50,424 nt of DNA from Ruminococcus sp. GTDB lineage: Bacteria; Bacillota_A; Clostridia; Oscillospirales; Ruminococcaceae. How positions within the stretch are numbered: the stretch's first letter is position 1; each line of letters starts with the position of its first letter. The notes beneath the pieces were generated by a model. It saw only the letters and a list, made by a program, of their open reading frames with translations. It was not told the DNA's origin and did no database searches. Shown piece by piece: positions 50,366 to 50,424 of the stretch. The position numbers and the translations under genes were made by a program. The stretch is taken from the NCBI RefSeq assembly GCF_016283395.1, contig NZ_JAEEMU010000055.1:1-50424 (forward strand). Direction: 5' to 3'.

Positions 50366-50424
50366 AAGCCCTCGACCGATTAGTACTCGCAAGCTGAACG
50401 TGTCACCACGCTTACACTTTGAGC
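50366..50424 (-). rRNA. rrl: 23S ribosomal RNA, 3' end (cut by window edge)
   Basis: The minus strand reads GTACTAATCGGTCGAGGGC near its end, the conserved 3' terminus of bacterial 23S rRNA, preceded by AGCGTGGTGACACGTTCAGC. Only about 59 bases are in the window. The spacer 50234-50365 has no gene. Confidence 0.92.

Overview
The window looks like a chromosomal segment of a gut or rumen Ruminococcus-type Firmicute (Clostridia). The main clues are a CotH-like secreted protein ending in a type I dockerin (a cellulosome docking module), long poly-threonine linkers, an APKTG sortase signal, canonical TTGACA/TATAAT promoters with AGGAGG ribosome binding sites, and moderate GC. The species cannot be fixed from the sequence alone.

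Layout. 1-2.4 kb (minus): N-terminal 286 codons of L-aspartate oxidase (nadB), a decayed small gene, and a CorA-family metal channel whose transcript begins with a small leader ORF and a hairpin. 2.5-12.2 kb (minus): a giant sortase-anchored surface protein of about 3235 residues, built from a choice-of-anchor A domain, about 18 SpaA/Cna_B-like modules and poly-Thr linkers. 12.7-13.9 kb (plus, divergent): an ECF-transporter S-component-like membrane protein with an extra soluble domain that resembles a SpaA module. 14.4-24.6 kb (plus): a tightly packed 12-gene biosynthetic operon with a FabD-like acyltransferase, two acyl carrier proteins, two crotonases plus a degenerate crotonase-like protein, a hotdog thioesterase, a 3-hydroxyacyl-CoA dehydrogenase, a FabF-type ketosynthase, a MIF-type tautomerase, a Cys-nucleophile alpha/beta hydrolase, an acyl-adenylating ligase and a type II thioesterase. 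It resembles a fatty-acid or polyketide cycle in which beta-oxidation-type enzymes replace FabG and FabZ, and it is the best candidate here for an undescribed system.

24.7-29.5 kb: a secreted Ig-like protein, a three-gene ABC-2 exporter operon (minus) and a divergent NarL-type response regulator. An identical 13-mer, TGACATTTGTCAC, lies upstream of both outer transcription units and suggests a small regulon. 29.7-33.2 kb (minus): the dockerin-bearing CotH-like protein with a large G/Q/N-rich insert. 33.7-35.9 kb (plus): an ECF sigma factor with a membrane-spanning, Thr-rich putative anti-sigma sensor. 36-37 kb: decayed coding remnants. 37-39.2 kb (minus): a YolD-like protein and a Y-family DNA polymerase with a LexA-box promoter. 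39.6-41.3 kb (plus): a U32-peptidase-like, Cys-rich protein interrupted by a 180-bp tandem repeat coding for Gly/Pro/Met-rich sequence. 41.6-47.3 kb (plus): a two-component system and a MacB/BceAB-like ABC transporter. 47.7-49.6 kb: a GNAT acetyltransferase, a zinc-ribbon protein and a lone type IV pseudopilin. 49.87 kb to the end (minus): the tail of an rRNA operon in the order 23S, tRNA-Lys, tRNA-Glu, 5S, tRNA-Asn.

A family of palindrome-rich dispersed repeats occupies the gaps at 37.4-37.7, 41.3-41.6 and 43.4-43.8 kb. The locus joins surface display and fibre-related functions, a specialised acyl-chain pathway, and envelope or peptide-stress ABC systems. The functional links between these blocks are inferred from proximity only.
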